Shown: positions 32,566 through 43,379 of the stretch, one piece after another | Numbering within the stretch: position 1 is the first letter of the stretch | Layout of the letters: each line of letters begins with the position of its first letter | NCBI GenBank assembly: GCA_030562195.1 | Contig: JAUJPP010000005.1 | Span: 25,717,106 to 25,781,105, forward strand | Length of the DNA: 64,000 bases | Direction of reading: 5' to 3' | Origin: Nipponacmea schrenckii | Lineage: Eukaryota; Mollusca; Gastropoda; Lottiidae | Notes under the pieces: model-generated | Seen by the model: the letters and a program-made list of their open reading frames with translations, nothing else | The model's database searches: none | What the model was told of the DNA's origin: nothing | Program-made: the position numbers and the translations under genes

Positions 32566-32813
32566 CATACCTGAACGAGGAGTGAAAAAAATTGTTGACC
32601 GGGCCAACCTTCTGAGCAGCACCTACGTTCATACAAATCGATCAAATCCGTACTTGAATTAGGAATAAAAAATTCCAGTGGACCACCGTGGTTCAAGTCG
32701 CTGGTCAGAGGATACTTGCGAACTGTTTGAGTGTCGGGAACAGTAAAGAGTTGTTGTAGTTCATCTGGAGCACAGGGGCAGGAATCATTACGTTTCATGG
32801 ACGCATTCATCAT
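32562..32813 (-). pseudogene. F54H12.2-like capsid protein, N-terminal fragment
   Basis: Opening MMNASMKRNDSCPCAPDELQ, then LFTVPDTQT, then GGPLEFFIPNSSTDLIDL. This is the N-terminal signature of the 'F54H12.2-like' proteins of invertebrate genomes, which belong to a Polinton lineage and are probably double-jelly-roll capsid proteins (VPPTQT..., PIEF.I.GS..DYIDL pattern; family memory). The frame loses similarity after about 32620 and joins the BEL/Pao piece. This lineage differs from the Polinton at 11608-26554. Confidence 0.55.
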
Positions 32814-32952
32814 CGAAGATAACTTTCTTTCGTTTCTTAATGTTGACAGGACGAGCTGCGGTGGGTTTTGTCCACTTTCGCCGTGGTTGTGGGTCTTTTA
32901 TACCCTCAAAGGTCTTCTTCAGCGCTTCCGTCATGGTGGACTTTAAAGCAGG

Positions 32953-33159
32953 TTAGACAGAATTTTGAAGAATGTTTTTCAGTCCTCGACTGACGGTTTC
33001 TTTGCCTCGAACGACTTTCATTACCTCCTTTCCAACTTGAGGGAGTTTATCTTTCACAGTTTGTTTATCTGCACTCCATAAAGATTTGCCTGCCGTCACA
33101 ATACCAAAACCAGACAAAAATACAGAACCGAGTTGTCGGAGCACCCCTCCACGATACAC
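32953..33159 (-). CDS. Second-lineage Polinton minor virion-like protein (partial)
   Basis: 68 codons: MYRGGVLRQLGSVFLSGFGI, a hydrophobic start, then a Lys-rich amphipathic part (LPQVGKEVMKVVRGKETVSR). Small Polinton proteins with a Y.G.G....LF..L start and a GKE.L..G tail lie next to the capsid gene in related elements (family memory). It is upstream of the capsid fragment on the same strand, as in such elements. Probably decayed. Confidence 0.4.
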   Translation of the reverse strand: MYRGGVLRQLGSVFLSGFGIVTAGKSLWSADKQTVKDKLPQVGKEVMKVVRGKETVSRGLKNILQNSV

Positions 33160-33930
33160 TTGAATTTTACCACATAATAACGTCTTGGATTTTTTCTAAA
33201 GTGAACTTTCCTCGTACAAATGGTACGGGACGCCCCTGCCACGTCCTTAAACACACACCGATGTCCGTCAGGCGGTCGTACTTGAGCAGCACGTAATGTA
33301 TGGTAAAAAGTATCTAGATCGACTGTGAAACACGCCCAGGACCGGGGCCATAATATCACCTACACGCTGAGGTTCCACAATAACCGAATACAAGTAAAAC
33401 ATATCGTGATTCTGTCTTCGATGTTTCTTCGTCGACATAATTGATCGAAACGAAACTTGGGTAAAGTCAGACCATCCTGACGTCCTTCAATTTTAAACTG
33501 ATGGCAGGTAGCATGCACATGAAATCAACGGCTTCTTTGGTATCAATAGATAAATATATTCTTTTGCTTAGCGGATCCAATAAAAGGGTGCATAGGGGCT
33601 CACCTTAGCTTAATTGGCCAATTTAAATCTGTTTTCGTACCTGTTCCGTCTTTTGAAAAGATGTCATTTGTTTGTTGTCGGTATCCATTCTGACGGGTTT
33701 TTGATAAATGACATCTTGTATTTCATTACATTTCCATAATCCATGCATGGTCACGTTCACTACATTTAACAATGTTCCACATCTCCATACGTGTTGGTTT
33801 CTACTTCGGTCGAACCTTCGTCGTTGTTTGGGACGGTGTCACACTCGGAAGGTTACAAACATTGGTCGCTAACACACTTGATGGTATCCATTCCAGGGAT
33901 GATTTTCCAAGGAAAGATTTTCAATCTCAT
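33160..33930 (-). pseudogene. Unidentified second-lineage Polinton remnants
   Basis: Broken minus-strand frames with plausible coding texture (RVGDIMAPVLGVFHSRSRYF near 33350; MDTDNKQMTSFQKTEQVR near 33660; LPKFRFDQLC near 33440). Position between integrase and minor virion genes suggests remains of structural genes such as a penton, but no diagnostic motif was recognised. Overlapping plus-strand ORFs at 33772-34080 are not supported. Confidence 0.35.
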
Positions 33931-33937
33931 TTTTTCC

Positions 33938-34297
33938 CTATCCGCGATGTTGTACCAATCCATGAGAAACGCCAGAGCCGCTACGCCTACCTCCCATTCT
34001 TGATGGCCCATCTGAATAGGTGGATTCAAGTAGGTTCGATACGTCGAGAGTGTGTTGTCCGGAAACCGTCACATCTTTAGGTGTCTGCCAATAGTGCGAT
34101 GTACGTACGACTGCATTGTAACTATGAACCAGCTGATCTAAAATATCGATGTATCCTCGGATTTCTGGTAGGTGAAATATTGCTGTTTTAAAAGTACGTT
34201 GGAATCTTTCAACCACACTGGCTTTGGTTTCGGCATTGTGGGTCACGGAAAAATGAATTTTTTCTTCTTGAGATACGCTTAAAATTTTCTGTTTCAA
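33938..34297 (-). pseudogene. Second-lineage Polinton integrase, C-terminal half
   Basis: It contains the third catalytic residue in KASVVERFQRTFKT and downstream features of Polinton integrases (HSYNAVVRTSHYW). The other half, with the first D, is at 35394-35672; the two are separated by the pearl-like insertion 34340-35392. The D in the middle of the core was not clearly found, and a stop lies near 34316. Frame changes near the C-terminus (about 34000) end the similarity. Confidence 0.7.
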
Positions 34298-34339
34298 AAT
34301 TCCGCCTCTTTATCCGTTTGCAATCTTAAGGGCGTTCTT

Positions 34340-35392
34340 TTTTTATACGACAACATGAATGAATGTGGACGTATATTGTAGCCCGCCCCAATTTTCTATG
34401 GATTTTAATCAAACTTGGTATGAGCATTGGTATTGATAAGACGGCGGTCAAGTTCGATTTGAACGATATTTCGATGAACTGTTTTTGAGTTATTGCCCAT
34501 GCCTCTATATTTGTTGTAGACACAATAGAAGCTACAATTTTCATGATTTCATGGATTTTAATGAAACTTGGTGTGAGCATTGGAATTGGTAAGACGGCGG
34601 TCAAGTTTGAATTTGAAGATTTTATGATGAGCGGTTTTTGAGTTATTACCCTTGACTTATTTACATCACGTCAAAATTTAATAGAAGCTACAATTTTCAA
34701 TGGATTTGAACGAAACTTGGTATGAGCATTGTAATTGATAAGGCGGTGGTCAGGTTCGAATTTGACGATTTTTCGATAAACAGTTTATGAGTCATTGCCC
34801 TTGACTAAATGAATTGTGTAAAAATTCATTTGTTGTGGACACTATAGAAGCTACAATTTTCTATGGATTTTGATGAAACTTGGTGTGAGCATTGGAATTG
34901 ATTAGGCCTCAGTCAAGTTTGAATTTGACAGTTTTTTGATGAACAATTTTGAGTTATGGCCCTTGGCTTAGTGAAATTGCGTCAGTTTTATTGTGGTTGC
35001 AATAAGAACCTTAATTTTCAAAGGATTTTGATGGAACTTGGTGTAAGCATCAGAATTGATAAGACATTAGTCAAATTTGAATTTCCGACTTTTTTTAACG
35101 AATGGTTTTTGAGTTATTGCCCTTGACTTAGTAATATTGCGTTAAAAATTTTTGTGGGTGCAAAATAAGCTACAATTTTTTAATAGATTTGATGAAACTT
35201 GGTATGATTATTGAAATAGATAAGATGGTGGTCAAGTTTAAATTTTACGATTTTCCATTTTTTTTTTTTTTTGAGCTTTTGCCCTTGACTTCAATATTCA
35301 TATAGTGAATGTTTTTTTAGTTATTGCTCCTTTTATTATTCAAATTCAATGCTGCCAGTGGGCGTATGTTTCCTTTGCCTGGCAACTTATCT
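34340..35392 (+). mobile_element. Pearl-like element inside integrase gene
   Basis: It starts TTTTTATACGACAACATG and ends AGTGGGCGTATGTTTCC, TTTGCCTGGCAACTTATCTT, with about seven ~145-bp satellite units. Joining the flanks keeps the integrase reading direction and approximate frame (VKAVQKI on one side, KNALKIANG on the other) with no obvious target duplication, again as for Helitron-type insertion. Confidence 0.75.
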
Positions 35393-35393
35393 T

Positions 35394-35720
35394 TTAAATT
35401 TTCTGGACCGCTTTGACTAACGTGTTGTCTGTCTTGTCTTTGATGGGCATGACCCAAGCGTATTTGGAAAAGACATCAATCACACACAACAAATAACGAT
35501 AGCCATTGTTTTTCTTTGCCAAGCTACTCAAATCACTCAAATCACTCAAATCAGTTTGCCACTGGTGATCGATGCCTGCTTCTAAAATAGGAGATCTCTT
35601 AAATTTTTTCTTGAGAGGCATGTGTAACGTATAAGTTCTCTGCCCCGCTAACAAGACTTTAAATGTCTTCAAAGATACTCCAGTGGCCTTGGTCTTGAGC
35701 GTCAGACTTCATTTTTGTTT
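35394..35720 (-). pseudogene. Second-lineage Polinton integrase, N-terminal half
   Basis: The first catalytic D is in HQWQTDLSDL, followed by YLLCVIDVFSKYAWVMPIKD, the typical core of Polinton/retroviral-type integrases. A SDLSDLSDLSSL run suggests a small in-frame triplication of TCAAATCAC (35529-35552). Upstream MKTFKVLLAGQRTYTLHMPL and further degraded coding to about 35850 may be the zinc-binding N-terminal region. It is interrupted by the insertion at 34340. Confidence 0.75.
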
Positions 35721-36013
35721 TAATTTGGCGAGCAAGGGATGGAAGTCGGGTTTCCACAATTCTTTACCGTGTTTTTGAAGTAGTCTTCTACGCGTTTTCC
35801 AGAGAGTTTTAGGTGTGCCTAAACGTCTAAGTAAGGGCGCCTTTGAACGCAGGTCTTTCGTTTCTGCAGCTGAAACCAAATCAGGTTACAAATAGAATCA
35901 CTTAAACAAAATCCACGACCTGCTTATCATTCAGAATGTGATTTCGCCAACTCATGGGAGTTTTCAAGAAACCGTCGACGTTATATACCCATCACCCATC
36001 AGACCCAATGACA

Positions 36014-36265
36014 TCAGAGGCTAATGCACCCAACAAATCGCCCAGAAAACCGCCTTTTTGGTTTAACAACTTTCTCTTGGATCGATCGTTTGTTGGCTAA
36101 CTTCCGCAAAGCTGTTTTTTGAGGAGTTAGCAGGCGACGTTGTTGTGGCGTTAATCGAATTTTACCGTTTAAAATGGCTTTACATTGGTTAGAACAGTGG
36201 ATCTCAACCTCGCTCTGGCATTTCCCCCCTTTAGCATTTCTTACGGAATTGAACCTAATCCCCAA
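36014..36265 (-). CDS. Second-lineage Polinton small basic protein
   Basis: The recognisable middle is CKAILNGKIRLTPQQRRLL then RKLANKRS, then a basic tail ending in a GRF..G hydrophobic patch. The pattern 'N...G.I.LTP.Q...L......LR.LA.K' is a widespread small protein of invertebrate Polintons next to integrase or capsid genes, role unknown. The frame is open for 83 codons, but the usual final hydrophobic segment is poor, so it may be decayed. Confidence 0.5.
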   Translation of the reverse strand: MGIRFNSVRNAKGGKCQSEVEIHCSNQCKAILNGKIRLTPQQRRLLTPQKTALRKLANKRSIQEKVVKPKRRFSGRFVGCISL

Positions 36266-36269
36266 CTTG

Positions 36270-36830
36270 TAATCACAACTACTTTAAACATATACACCAA
36301 GTCATGAAGTTTTTCTTAATTCAATTTTGATACGAATAATATTGATATAGAACAGGGTTGTTATAATTACCGTTAGGTGACTCAGTCGGGTCGTTCACGG
36401 TGGAAATGAAACCAAAATATAAGTTATAGACGTAGCTTTTTTGTACCTGATGATGTAAAGGCAGTGGCCTTCCTCTTGCCTTTATCTGTCATGATTACAA
36501 GATATTCTTGCTAGCTATAGAGAGTTTAAACTGTAATCTGTGTTACTTTTTGTTCATTGGCGAGAATTAACTTTCTATGAAAACACATGGTCGTGGGCGT
36601 TATCATGTGACAGTTCACGTGCACACGGACGGATGGAATGGAAATTTGAATTCAAAATTATCACTAATGATGTAACTTCGCTTAACAACTTTTCTGTGTT
36701 CCTCCCTATCTCCACCCTTGATTCTTCCCTTGGGGAGGAAATTCCTCCCGGTGAAAACCAACCGGTTAGAATCACATTTGATGCTACGCTTCGGTGCCAT
36801 AATCTCAAATGACACTGATTGTTCCGAGTG
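36270..36830. other. Second-lineage Polinton interior, no gene recognised
   Basis: Overlapping ORFs on both strands (36540-36812 plus; 36575-36808 and 36615-36815 minus) have no domain I recognise. One minus frame may be a decayed element gene. Nothing else stands out. Confidence 0.4.
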
Positions 36831-36836
36831 GCTTTT

Positions 36837-37366
36837 TTATGCTTTTCTCTTCTTGTTTCTTTTTTCTTTCTCTAATCTTTCTTTCCAACGCACCAAAATA
36901 GGTATCAACACTCCACCGTAATATTCCTGACCTCCGGGTTTCATGACCAAAGCCAACTTTTCTTGGGGTCCTATATTTTCCTTCAATTGTTTCAATATAT
37001 TTTTTATTCCTGGCGTATAAGTTGAATATTTCCTTTCAGAAGGTGATTGGCAGCAAGTTTCAACCACTGTAACAAACCCATGCGAGCCGTACCCACATTT
37101 CTCTCTAATTCAGTATAGACCATTTCGGGGTTCAGGCGTTTCAGCCGCTTGAGGACATCGGTTATCTCTTTCATTTGTTTGTTTTTTCTTCCTTTAACAG
37201 CGAATCCATTGGTTGTCTGTTGGGTGTCTGTTTCTTCTTTCTTTCTTTCTTCGGATGTTGTAGCGTCTGACGTGTTTTTTATTTCAAACGTCGAAGCAGG
37301 GATTTGTTGTCGGAGTTGGTCTGGGTGGTGTTGACGGTGGACGTAAATCTTGTGCCAATGTGTCAT
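36837..37366 (-). pseudogene. Unidentified coiled-coil-type Polinton protein remnant
   Basis: Two overlapping frames, 37366-37004 (Lys/Glu-rich: SEERKKEETDTQQ, KEITDVLKRLKRLNPEM) and 37067-36837 (GIKNILKQLKENIGP, GVLIPILVRWKERLEKE). They look like one gene with a frameshift near 37030. Position just after the ATPase piece. No motif assigns a function. Confidence 0.4.
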
Positions 37367-37429
37367 TCATTCTGGGCTGAGTCGGTTGTAAAGGTTATAG
37401 GGGTCTGGGTGGTGGAGTTAAAGAGGGTA

Positions 37430-37800
37430 ATGGTCTACTTGTAGCTCTGGCTCTGGCTCCAGGCATTGCTGGTCCGGTAGCTGTGGGATTTCTTGGCAAC
37501 CAAGTAGAACCTGCTGTTCGCAATCTCATCTCTTCGGATGTATCGGGTTTCAAATCCACTAGCTAATAACTTCTGGGTGTCAAAGTGGCACCCGTATTGG
37601 GTTCTTGCATGAATTGTGGATGTCCCGGATACATTTGTCTGGCTAACACACCCAATTGCGAGGCATCCCTGTTTTTTTTTAAACAAAACCAAATAATGGG
37701 CATTGAGACTAATCGTACGTGGTGTTTTTATCCAAAAAATTTTGCACGATGTAAATCTTCCACCACTAAAATTTTAGGACCTGACACTTGAGCCATGATA
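37430..37800 (-). pseudogene. Second-lineage Polinton packaging ATPase, C-terminal part
   Basis: Pieces in alternating frames: PRTISLNAHYLVLFK near 37690, then in another frame LARQMYPGHPQFMQEP near 37620, then a decayed tail near 37480. The 'SLNAHY.VLFKNPRD' and 'LARQMYP' patterns are characteristic of the HerA/FtsK-type ATPases of this Polinton lineage (family memory). At least two frameshifts. The Walker A half is missing; the polymerase fragment lies in its place to the right. Confidence 0.55.
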
Positions 37801-37810
37801 TCATCATTTT

Positions 37811-38002
37811 TCAATCATCACCATGTTTTCGTTTACGATTTGAACATTTTTCACAGTTTCGGTGGTGCCATTCGTTAATTGAAAAAAGTCTAAGGGATCC
37901 GTCATATTCTGTTTGGCTGAAATTGTCCCTCTGTCCAACTTTTCCCCACAGCGTATTCAAAAGAGATTTACTGAACGCCCTGCATCCTTTATTGTTTGTC
38001 AT
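37811..38002 (-). pseudogene. Second-lineage Polinton polymerase B fragment
   Basis: SKSLLNTLWGKVGQRDNF fits the polymerase B palm motif B (K..LN..WGK.GQR) of invertebrate Maverick polymerases. Only about 60 codons remain; motif C and the thumb are absent and the right side is cut by the LINE piece at about 38003. The downstream tail turns into non-coding sequence within 100 bp. Confidence 0.65.
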
Positions 38003-38880
38003 TTTTATTATGTTGTGCTAACATGCCATGTGACAATGGAAACAATGCTGAATATCAAGAAACGTTGAATACTATTAATCAAATTATATGTGACAGTAAT
38101 TTGGATCACTTACTCATTGGAGGTGATTTTAATTCTGATTTTAGCAGGTCTAACATTAGAAACACTAATCTTAAAAATTTTGCAACGTGTAATACATGTA
38201 AATTTGGTATAGAACTTAACTGCTCTGATGTTAATTTCACTTTTGAAAGTAAAATCAACGGCGAACGCTCAGTTATTGATCATTTTATCATATCTGAAAA
38301 CTTATTTAGTAAAGTTAAATATTTTAAGTCCTTACTTACATGATGGTGACAATATGTCAGACCATTCGCCTGTTTGTGTTTTGTTTGATATTGATGTAGA
38401 TTATTTTAATCCGCCCAAGGTATCTACTAATTCGAGTATCTTGAAATGGCAAGATGCAACCGAAAATAATATTTCAGATTATAAAGACAGACTAAACTAT
38501 GAACTTTCATTAATTAATATTCCTGCAGATGCACTGCATTGCCACGATCATTTTTGCACTAAACACAACGAGGATCTCGCCCGTTATTTTGAAGCTTTAA
38601 TAAAATGTAGCTTGGTTTGTGCGGAAAAATGTATTCCAAAATCTAATATGTCAGTTAAGTCAAAAATAGACAAATTGCTCTATTTAGGCATTAAATTTGG
38701 AAGGAGAATGGTAGTCCACGCCATGGTCTCTTAACGTCAATAAGAAATCGCACAAGAGCAAAATACCATTATGCTATTAGAGCCAGAAAGTGACAAATTA
38801 AGTGCCCACAAAATGGCAGAAGGAATCCTTAACAATAGAAATAGAGACTTTTGGAATGAAGTCCGAAAATTAAAAATGCA
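38003..38880 (+). pseudogene. LINE (non-LTR) endonuclease-domain fragment
   Basis: An APE-type endonuclease/exonuclease/phosphatase domain: IGGDFNSDFS near 38110, SVIDHFIISENL near 38270 and, after a frameshift near 38340, MSDHSPVCVLFD. The following linker (FWNEVRKLKMH, about 38850) leads toward an RT domain that is absent. One frame change at about 38340, another near 38730. A later piece of the same kind of ORF is seen at about 47080-47242. The enzyme would nick target DNA for target-primed reverse transcription. Confidence 0.75.
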
Positions 38881-39210
38881 CCAATCCTCAGTGTGTTCAT
38901 AATCTCCAGCATAAAGTCAGTTATGGGCGGCAACCCTACAATGAGTGACTGAGTGCTAGAGAATATTTGCACGTAATATTGTATTGCACTGTGTGACATG
39001 AACATGAGATGAGATAAGTTCTCCGATTATAAGGACACGCTTGTTCATTAAGTAACAATTCCGCACCCAAGCATCAGCGCTATATATTGAAATAATGCCG
39101 ATATGACCCCTGACTTCCGCTTGCGCAATAATCACACTGAGTCTCTGCACCAATCCCCAGTGTGTTCATAATCTCCAGCATAAAGTCAGTTAAGGTATGG
39201 GCGGCAACCC
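38878..39210 (-). repeat. B2-A2-B1 terminal repeat block
   Basis: 38878-38936 and 39147-39210 are the two B copies (CACCAATCC.CAGTGTGTTC, ATAAAGTCAGTTA, GGCGGCAACCC), with a 2-3 base indel. 39080-39146 between them is the A copy matching 45215-45292. Confidence 0.85.
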
Positions 39211-39372
39211 CTTATTCGGTTAACTTTCTACACAGTATTAGGCAAAACAAGGAATTTAAAACCATACTCAACTTCCCATAACTCAGAAAGCAAATCATAC
39301 AAAATATTTATTTCATTTCAAAACAATGTTCACAATATACATAAGAATGGACATCCAGACAAAAACCCACTA

Positions 39373-40431
39373 TTACTCGTATCCAAACGCCCTTCTCAAA
39401 GATGAAAAGTCGGCATTATTCAAATACTGTTTTTCAATGCCTTCAGACCGACTAGCCAAGTCTGCTAATTTGGACGCAACTATGCTCGAATCGGTCAAAG
39501 TATTAAGCGTACTATAATACTTAGCACTGGGAGAGCCAAACCACCTAATATGATTCATAATTTGCTCTGAACTCTTTACAGATCCAGGTAAAACCATGGT
39601 AACTGCACATCCAGAACGGAAACTATGAGGAGTCTCACCCTCATCAAGATCTAAAGTTGATAAATACATTCGGAATCTTTCATATACAACAGAATAACTC
39701 ACCGGTTTGTCTGAGACACGCCCAGCCTCAGACACAGTCCTAAATATATACCCTTTCGATAGATCAATAGAATACTTTTTCGCAACACTGAAGAAATATC
39801 CTTACCGGACAAAATACCTCATCCTCACATTTTTTAATGACAAATGTATTGGACTTTCCATTGTCACCTGTTAAGGTCTTACCAAATGTGTGCTGAAAAA
39901 CTAGACCCGAATTGTCTTTCAAAACCTGTATCTCTTGTGCAACAATATGAGACAAATCACTCGCTCGATCCCCAGCAAAAAAAACTGTAATTTGATCCAA
40001 GCTTGATCTCTGACAAGAACGTAAATCTGTTTTAAAGACAAGTCCGATCTAGTTAATTCCCTTGCGATGAATAACGAAATGACCCTAATCTTGGTGAGAA
40101 AAATGGGTTTAGCCTGTTTTGGAATAAAATGAGCTCTAGCCTGCTCCTCTTTAACCAGCTTCACATATTCCCTAATCACACTAGCACAGACAGGGTTACC
40201 AGTATCAGAAATAGCGTCCCAAGACCTCCCAAACCCATGTTTATCAAATAGGGTTACTAGTGAATTGACAATATTTTCAACAGTGCCAGACGCTAACCGT
40301 TTCGGACATGCGCATGTGTAATTTCCTTTTAAACCAAGGTTTCGACAGTCGATCCTGTGAACGATGGTCTTGCCTTTAATATCTTTCCATACCAGAAACC
40401 TACGGATATCATCTGCTGTACAGTTACTCAA
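39373..40431 (-). CDS. Tyrosine recombinase of the YR retrotransposon (frameshifted)
   Basis: Frames 40431-39919, about 40000-39764 and 39735-39373 together span a YR of normal size. The C-terminal part has the H..R in TPHSFRSGCAVT and W..S..KYY in IRWFGSPSAKYYS, with the nucleophile Tyr. An earlier R-region piece is in SLFIARELTRSDL / FFAGDRASDLSHIV. Breaks occur near 39990 and 39750, so it is inactive unless these are assembly errors. In living elements this enzyme integrates circular DNA without a target duplication. Confidence 0.75.
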
Positions 40432-40443
40432 ATTAACGTTTCA

Positions 40444-41127
40444 AAAAATCAAAAAATGTCTTCTTCAAACTCTCCGATCTCTTGAAACCTGAAGAAGATG
40501 AAGTCCATTTGTCTAACTCTTGCAGCCTCTTATTGATAAAATCCAGATTGATACCATTATCATCCTGTAACACAAATATGGACGTTAGTTTCCTTTGAAT
40601 GAAATGCGACAAACTTTAAGCGGCATCGTAACCTTTCATTATCAAGTACAAAGCCTTTCCTAGTAGGTACCCTAACAACACATACCCGACCCCTAATTCC
40701 CAACGTAAAACAATCAATCGTGGCGGATGTCAACATCGGCCACCAAACTGGCAACGGTGATATAACAGGAATCACAATAGTACATTCGACCTCTTGTTCC
40801 CTTAACAGACACAAAAGTGGATAAATCATACTGCAGGGTTGAAAAACATACATATTACACTCCTCTCTGAGATCTTGACAATACATTAATACCATTAGAT
40901 AAAGGTGTTAAGCACGGAGTAAAATGACGAAGCAAGTCATCCCCGGACCTCATTGAGTTGGAATCCAAAGCCATAAGATCAACAGTGTGCGGACCGTATC
41001 TTTCCTCAACATATTGCCAACTTTGCTTACTTAACATGGTATCCGATGGACTTAATTTCCTTGACGACGGATCAGCACAATTCTCACCAGAAGGTACAAA
41101 GCTCATGTGCAAATCAACATTGTGCAA
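40444..41127 (-). CDS. RT/RNase H C-terminal connection region
   Basis: 41127-40855 reads VPSGENCADPSSRKLSPSD then YGPHTVDLMALDSN, the region after RNase H seen in DIRS/Ngaro polyproteins (ADP.SR.LS..D, GPH..DLMA). A second frame 40895-40560 continues with FQPCSMIYPLLCLLREQE and W.P. features. One frame change near 40870. The rest to about 40444 leads into the recombinase gene. Confidence 0.65.
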
Positions 41128-41440
41128 CTTGACAAACTGAAATATATATTACTGTATTAAAACCCAAACTTCTACTACCTTGCCTGTCCCAAACCGTAAT
41201 AACCGCCTGATTATCTGTAAAGAGATCCACTCTGGAGTCTCGAATCCTATCTCCTAACGAACACAATGCTCTAAACACCGCATCTGCCTCTTTCTCATGA
41301 ATGGCCCTTCTATCCCCAGTTTGCCAATAATCAGATAACTCTACAATTTCTCCATCCACATCAACCACAGCACCGTATTTGTAACCCGAAGAGTCCGTCG
41401 TCAATTCAACTCGGTTATGTAATTCGGGTCTCCACTCCAA
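41114..41440 (-). CDS. RNase H domain of the YR retrotransposon
   Basis: Catalytic residues appear in order: D in ELTTDSSGYKYGAV, E in HEKEADAVFRAL, D in VDLFTDNQAVI. It would remove the RNA strand during replication. It is separated from RT by the Penelope-type insertion at 41511-42150; a small frame change lies between about 41440 and 41497. Downstream it overlaps the connection region (frame change near 41130). Confidence 0.75.
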   Translation of the reverse strand: MEWRPELHNRVELTTDSSGYKYGAVVDVDGEIVELSDYWQTGDRRAIHEKEADAVFRALCSLGDRIRDSRVDLFTDNQAVITVWDRQGSRSLGFNTVIYISVCQVAQC

Positions 41441-41510
41441 GTATCGAGAAAATTCCCATGCTCGATCTCCTTTCTCAACTCGCCAGTTACCTCAACCATC
41501 TTTGAATTCT

Positions 41511-42150
41511 CAAATAATCCTTAAGCGACATTTAGGGGTAGAGGTCACATTAAATAACAGACACAATTTTATGGTATACTACTCCTTAGATTTATTATAC
41601 ACACAACGTTTCAACAATCTACATTGTCATCATCAGGTGAAATGAGAAAGTATAATACAAGAAGGTATATATGTACAAAAATAATTGATAGCAACAGTTA
41701 ATTAGAGGATTAATGGGAGTGGCATTAAGCAATGAGGGGTGATAATAAACATCAGCTCAGAGTGGGGGATTATGGTAATAGATGACTCAATGTATATTAG
41801 TGGGAATAGTGTATCAGATGAATGAGATTAATGATTAGTTAGTTAATTAATTAAATAAACATCTATCTTTCCAAATGGCAGGTAGGTGGATTCCTTGGTC
41901 TCGGTTTAGTTCTGGGTTGAGTTTGTAGATTTCTATGGCTTCTCTTATCTCTCTTGTGTGCTTGTGGGGGATGTTCATAGCAAGGATGTCAGTTTTGTCC
42001 CATTCTATGGTGTGGTTCTGCAACGGCGCTGCTCATATCTTGGGTGTTGGTCTTGGTCTTATGTTGGGCAATTCTGACACTGGCTGGGTTGGATGAGTGA
42101 CCGATGTATGTTGCTCCACAATTGCGATTTACTTTATATACTATTCCACA
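41511..42150 (-). mobile_element. Penelope-like fragment with GIY-YIG end, 13-bp TSD
   Basis: Flanked by ATCTTTGAATTCT at 41498-41510 and 42151-42163. The minus-strand reading has NCGATYIGHSSNPASVR and IAQHKTKT, the GIY-YIG endonuclease pattern of Penelope-like elements, then REIREAIEIYKLNPELNRDQ. The end carries GATTGTTGAAACGTTGTGTG, a tail commonly seen in these elements. 5'-truncated: no RT is present. Frameshift near 42015. Confidence 0.8.
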
Positions 42151-43379
42151 ATCTTTGAATTCTTAATACATTGAGCAATCGACCTATTCACCTCTCTACA
42201 AAATAAGCTACATCCTGGGATCGCTAAAGACATGGAAATACACTTCCCAGTAAACCGTTGAAGAGTTTTTAAATCAACCTTATCAGAACTTAAGATATAA
42301 TCTCGTAATTTGATAAACTTCACCTTCTTGTCATCCGGGAGCACATATGATTGAATAACCGAATCTACAAAGAAACCTAGATATTTCACCCTTTGTAGCG
42401 GTATCAACGAGCACTTTTTCAAAGACAAACAATAGCCTAAACGCGTTAATATTTCCAAAATGGCATAAGCTATCTTCTCTGCCTCTGCAAGACCTGCGGC
42501 CTCCGACAATTTCGAAACGGCTAGTCTATCATCAATATAAAGTGAATTCAAAATTGACCATCGTCTCAAGTAGGAAGTTACACATAGACCTATAGACTGA
42601 TAAACATACGGTGATGCCTTCCAATCGAATCGTAGTGTCGTACATGTCATAACAAATCCCCCAAACTGAATACCAAAATAGGTTTGAGAAGCTAAACTTA
42701 ATCTAACGTGATCGTAACCCTATTTCTCGTCACAGATTATCATATAAACTTTAGAGATAACCATTCTATGGACATCTTTTAAGGTTTCAAGATGAAACGG
42801 AGAATCCTTAATCCACAGATTAATGTACCTTTCATCATGACATAGCCGAGGCTTCGAAGGCTCTACCTTCAAGGGCATAAAGACCTTCGGCATATCACAC
42901 TCACCCACTCTACCTATTAACCTTATAGCACCAGTGGCTATTCTATTACACAATTCTCTAGAAATAAAATCAACATGCTTCCTGCAAGACGATGAATTTT
43001 GAAAAAAGTTCCTTGGAGGAACAGCACTGTCATACGACTTCCTCTTAAAGTTTCCATTAAAAGGTTGGAAAAAATCAAAGATATCTACACCGTTCTCTAA
43101 CCATTTTAACACTAAGTCATTTGGACAAGTTGGATCTCTAAGAATATCCTGCCAATTACTAAAGTTACCATGGATTTGACCTGCTACTTAACATTCTGGG
43201 TCTCTCAGTGGTAATTCATTAACATCAAAAGCACACCCAAATTCCAAAACATCTTCTGCTGTTGGACACCGGGTTAAAGGCGAAGGAATTCTACCTCCAA
43301 GTGTAATCCATTCTGGTTTCTCTCGAATTACTACATCCGAAGGATTGAAACCACAGCTCATCCCGAATCGGTACCTCAT
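42151..43379 (-). CDS. Reverse transcriptase of the YR retrotransposon (broken)
   Basis: Frames 43379-43188, 43112-42720 and 42650-42151. RT features: MPLKVEPSKPRLCHDERYIN (fingers), the active-site SLYIDDRLAV (Y-I-D-D) and a connection LKTLQRFTGKCISM. Stops or shifts lie near 43190, 43110 and 42715-42655. The YIDD box and the 'P.KPRL..D.R..N' motif match DIRS/Ngaro-type RTs. It lies between gag and RNase H as expected. Confidence 0.75.

Noticed and set aside
33772..34080. Plus-strand 102-codon ORF opposite the integrase
   Set aside because: It is antisense to a recognisable integrase end and has no domain.
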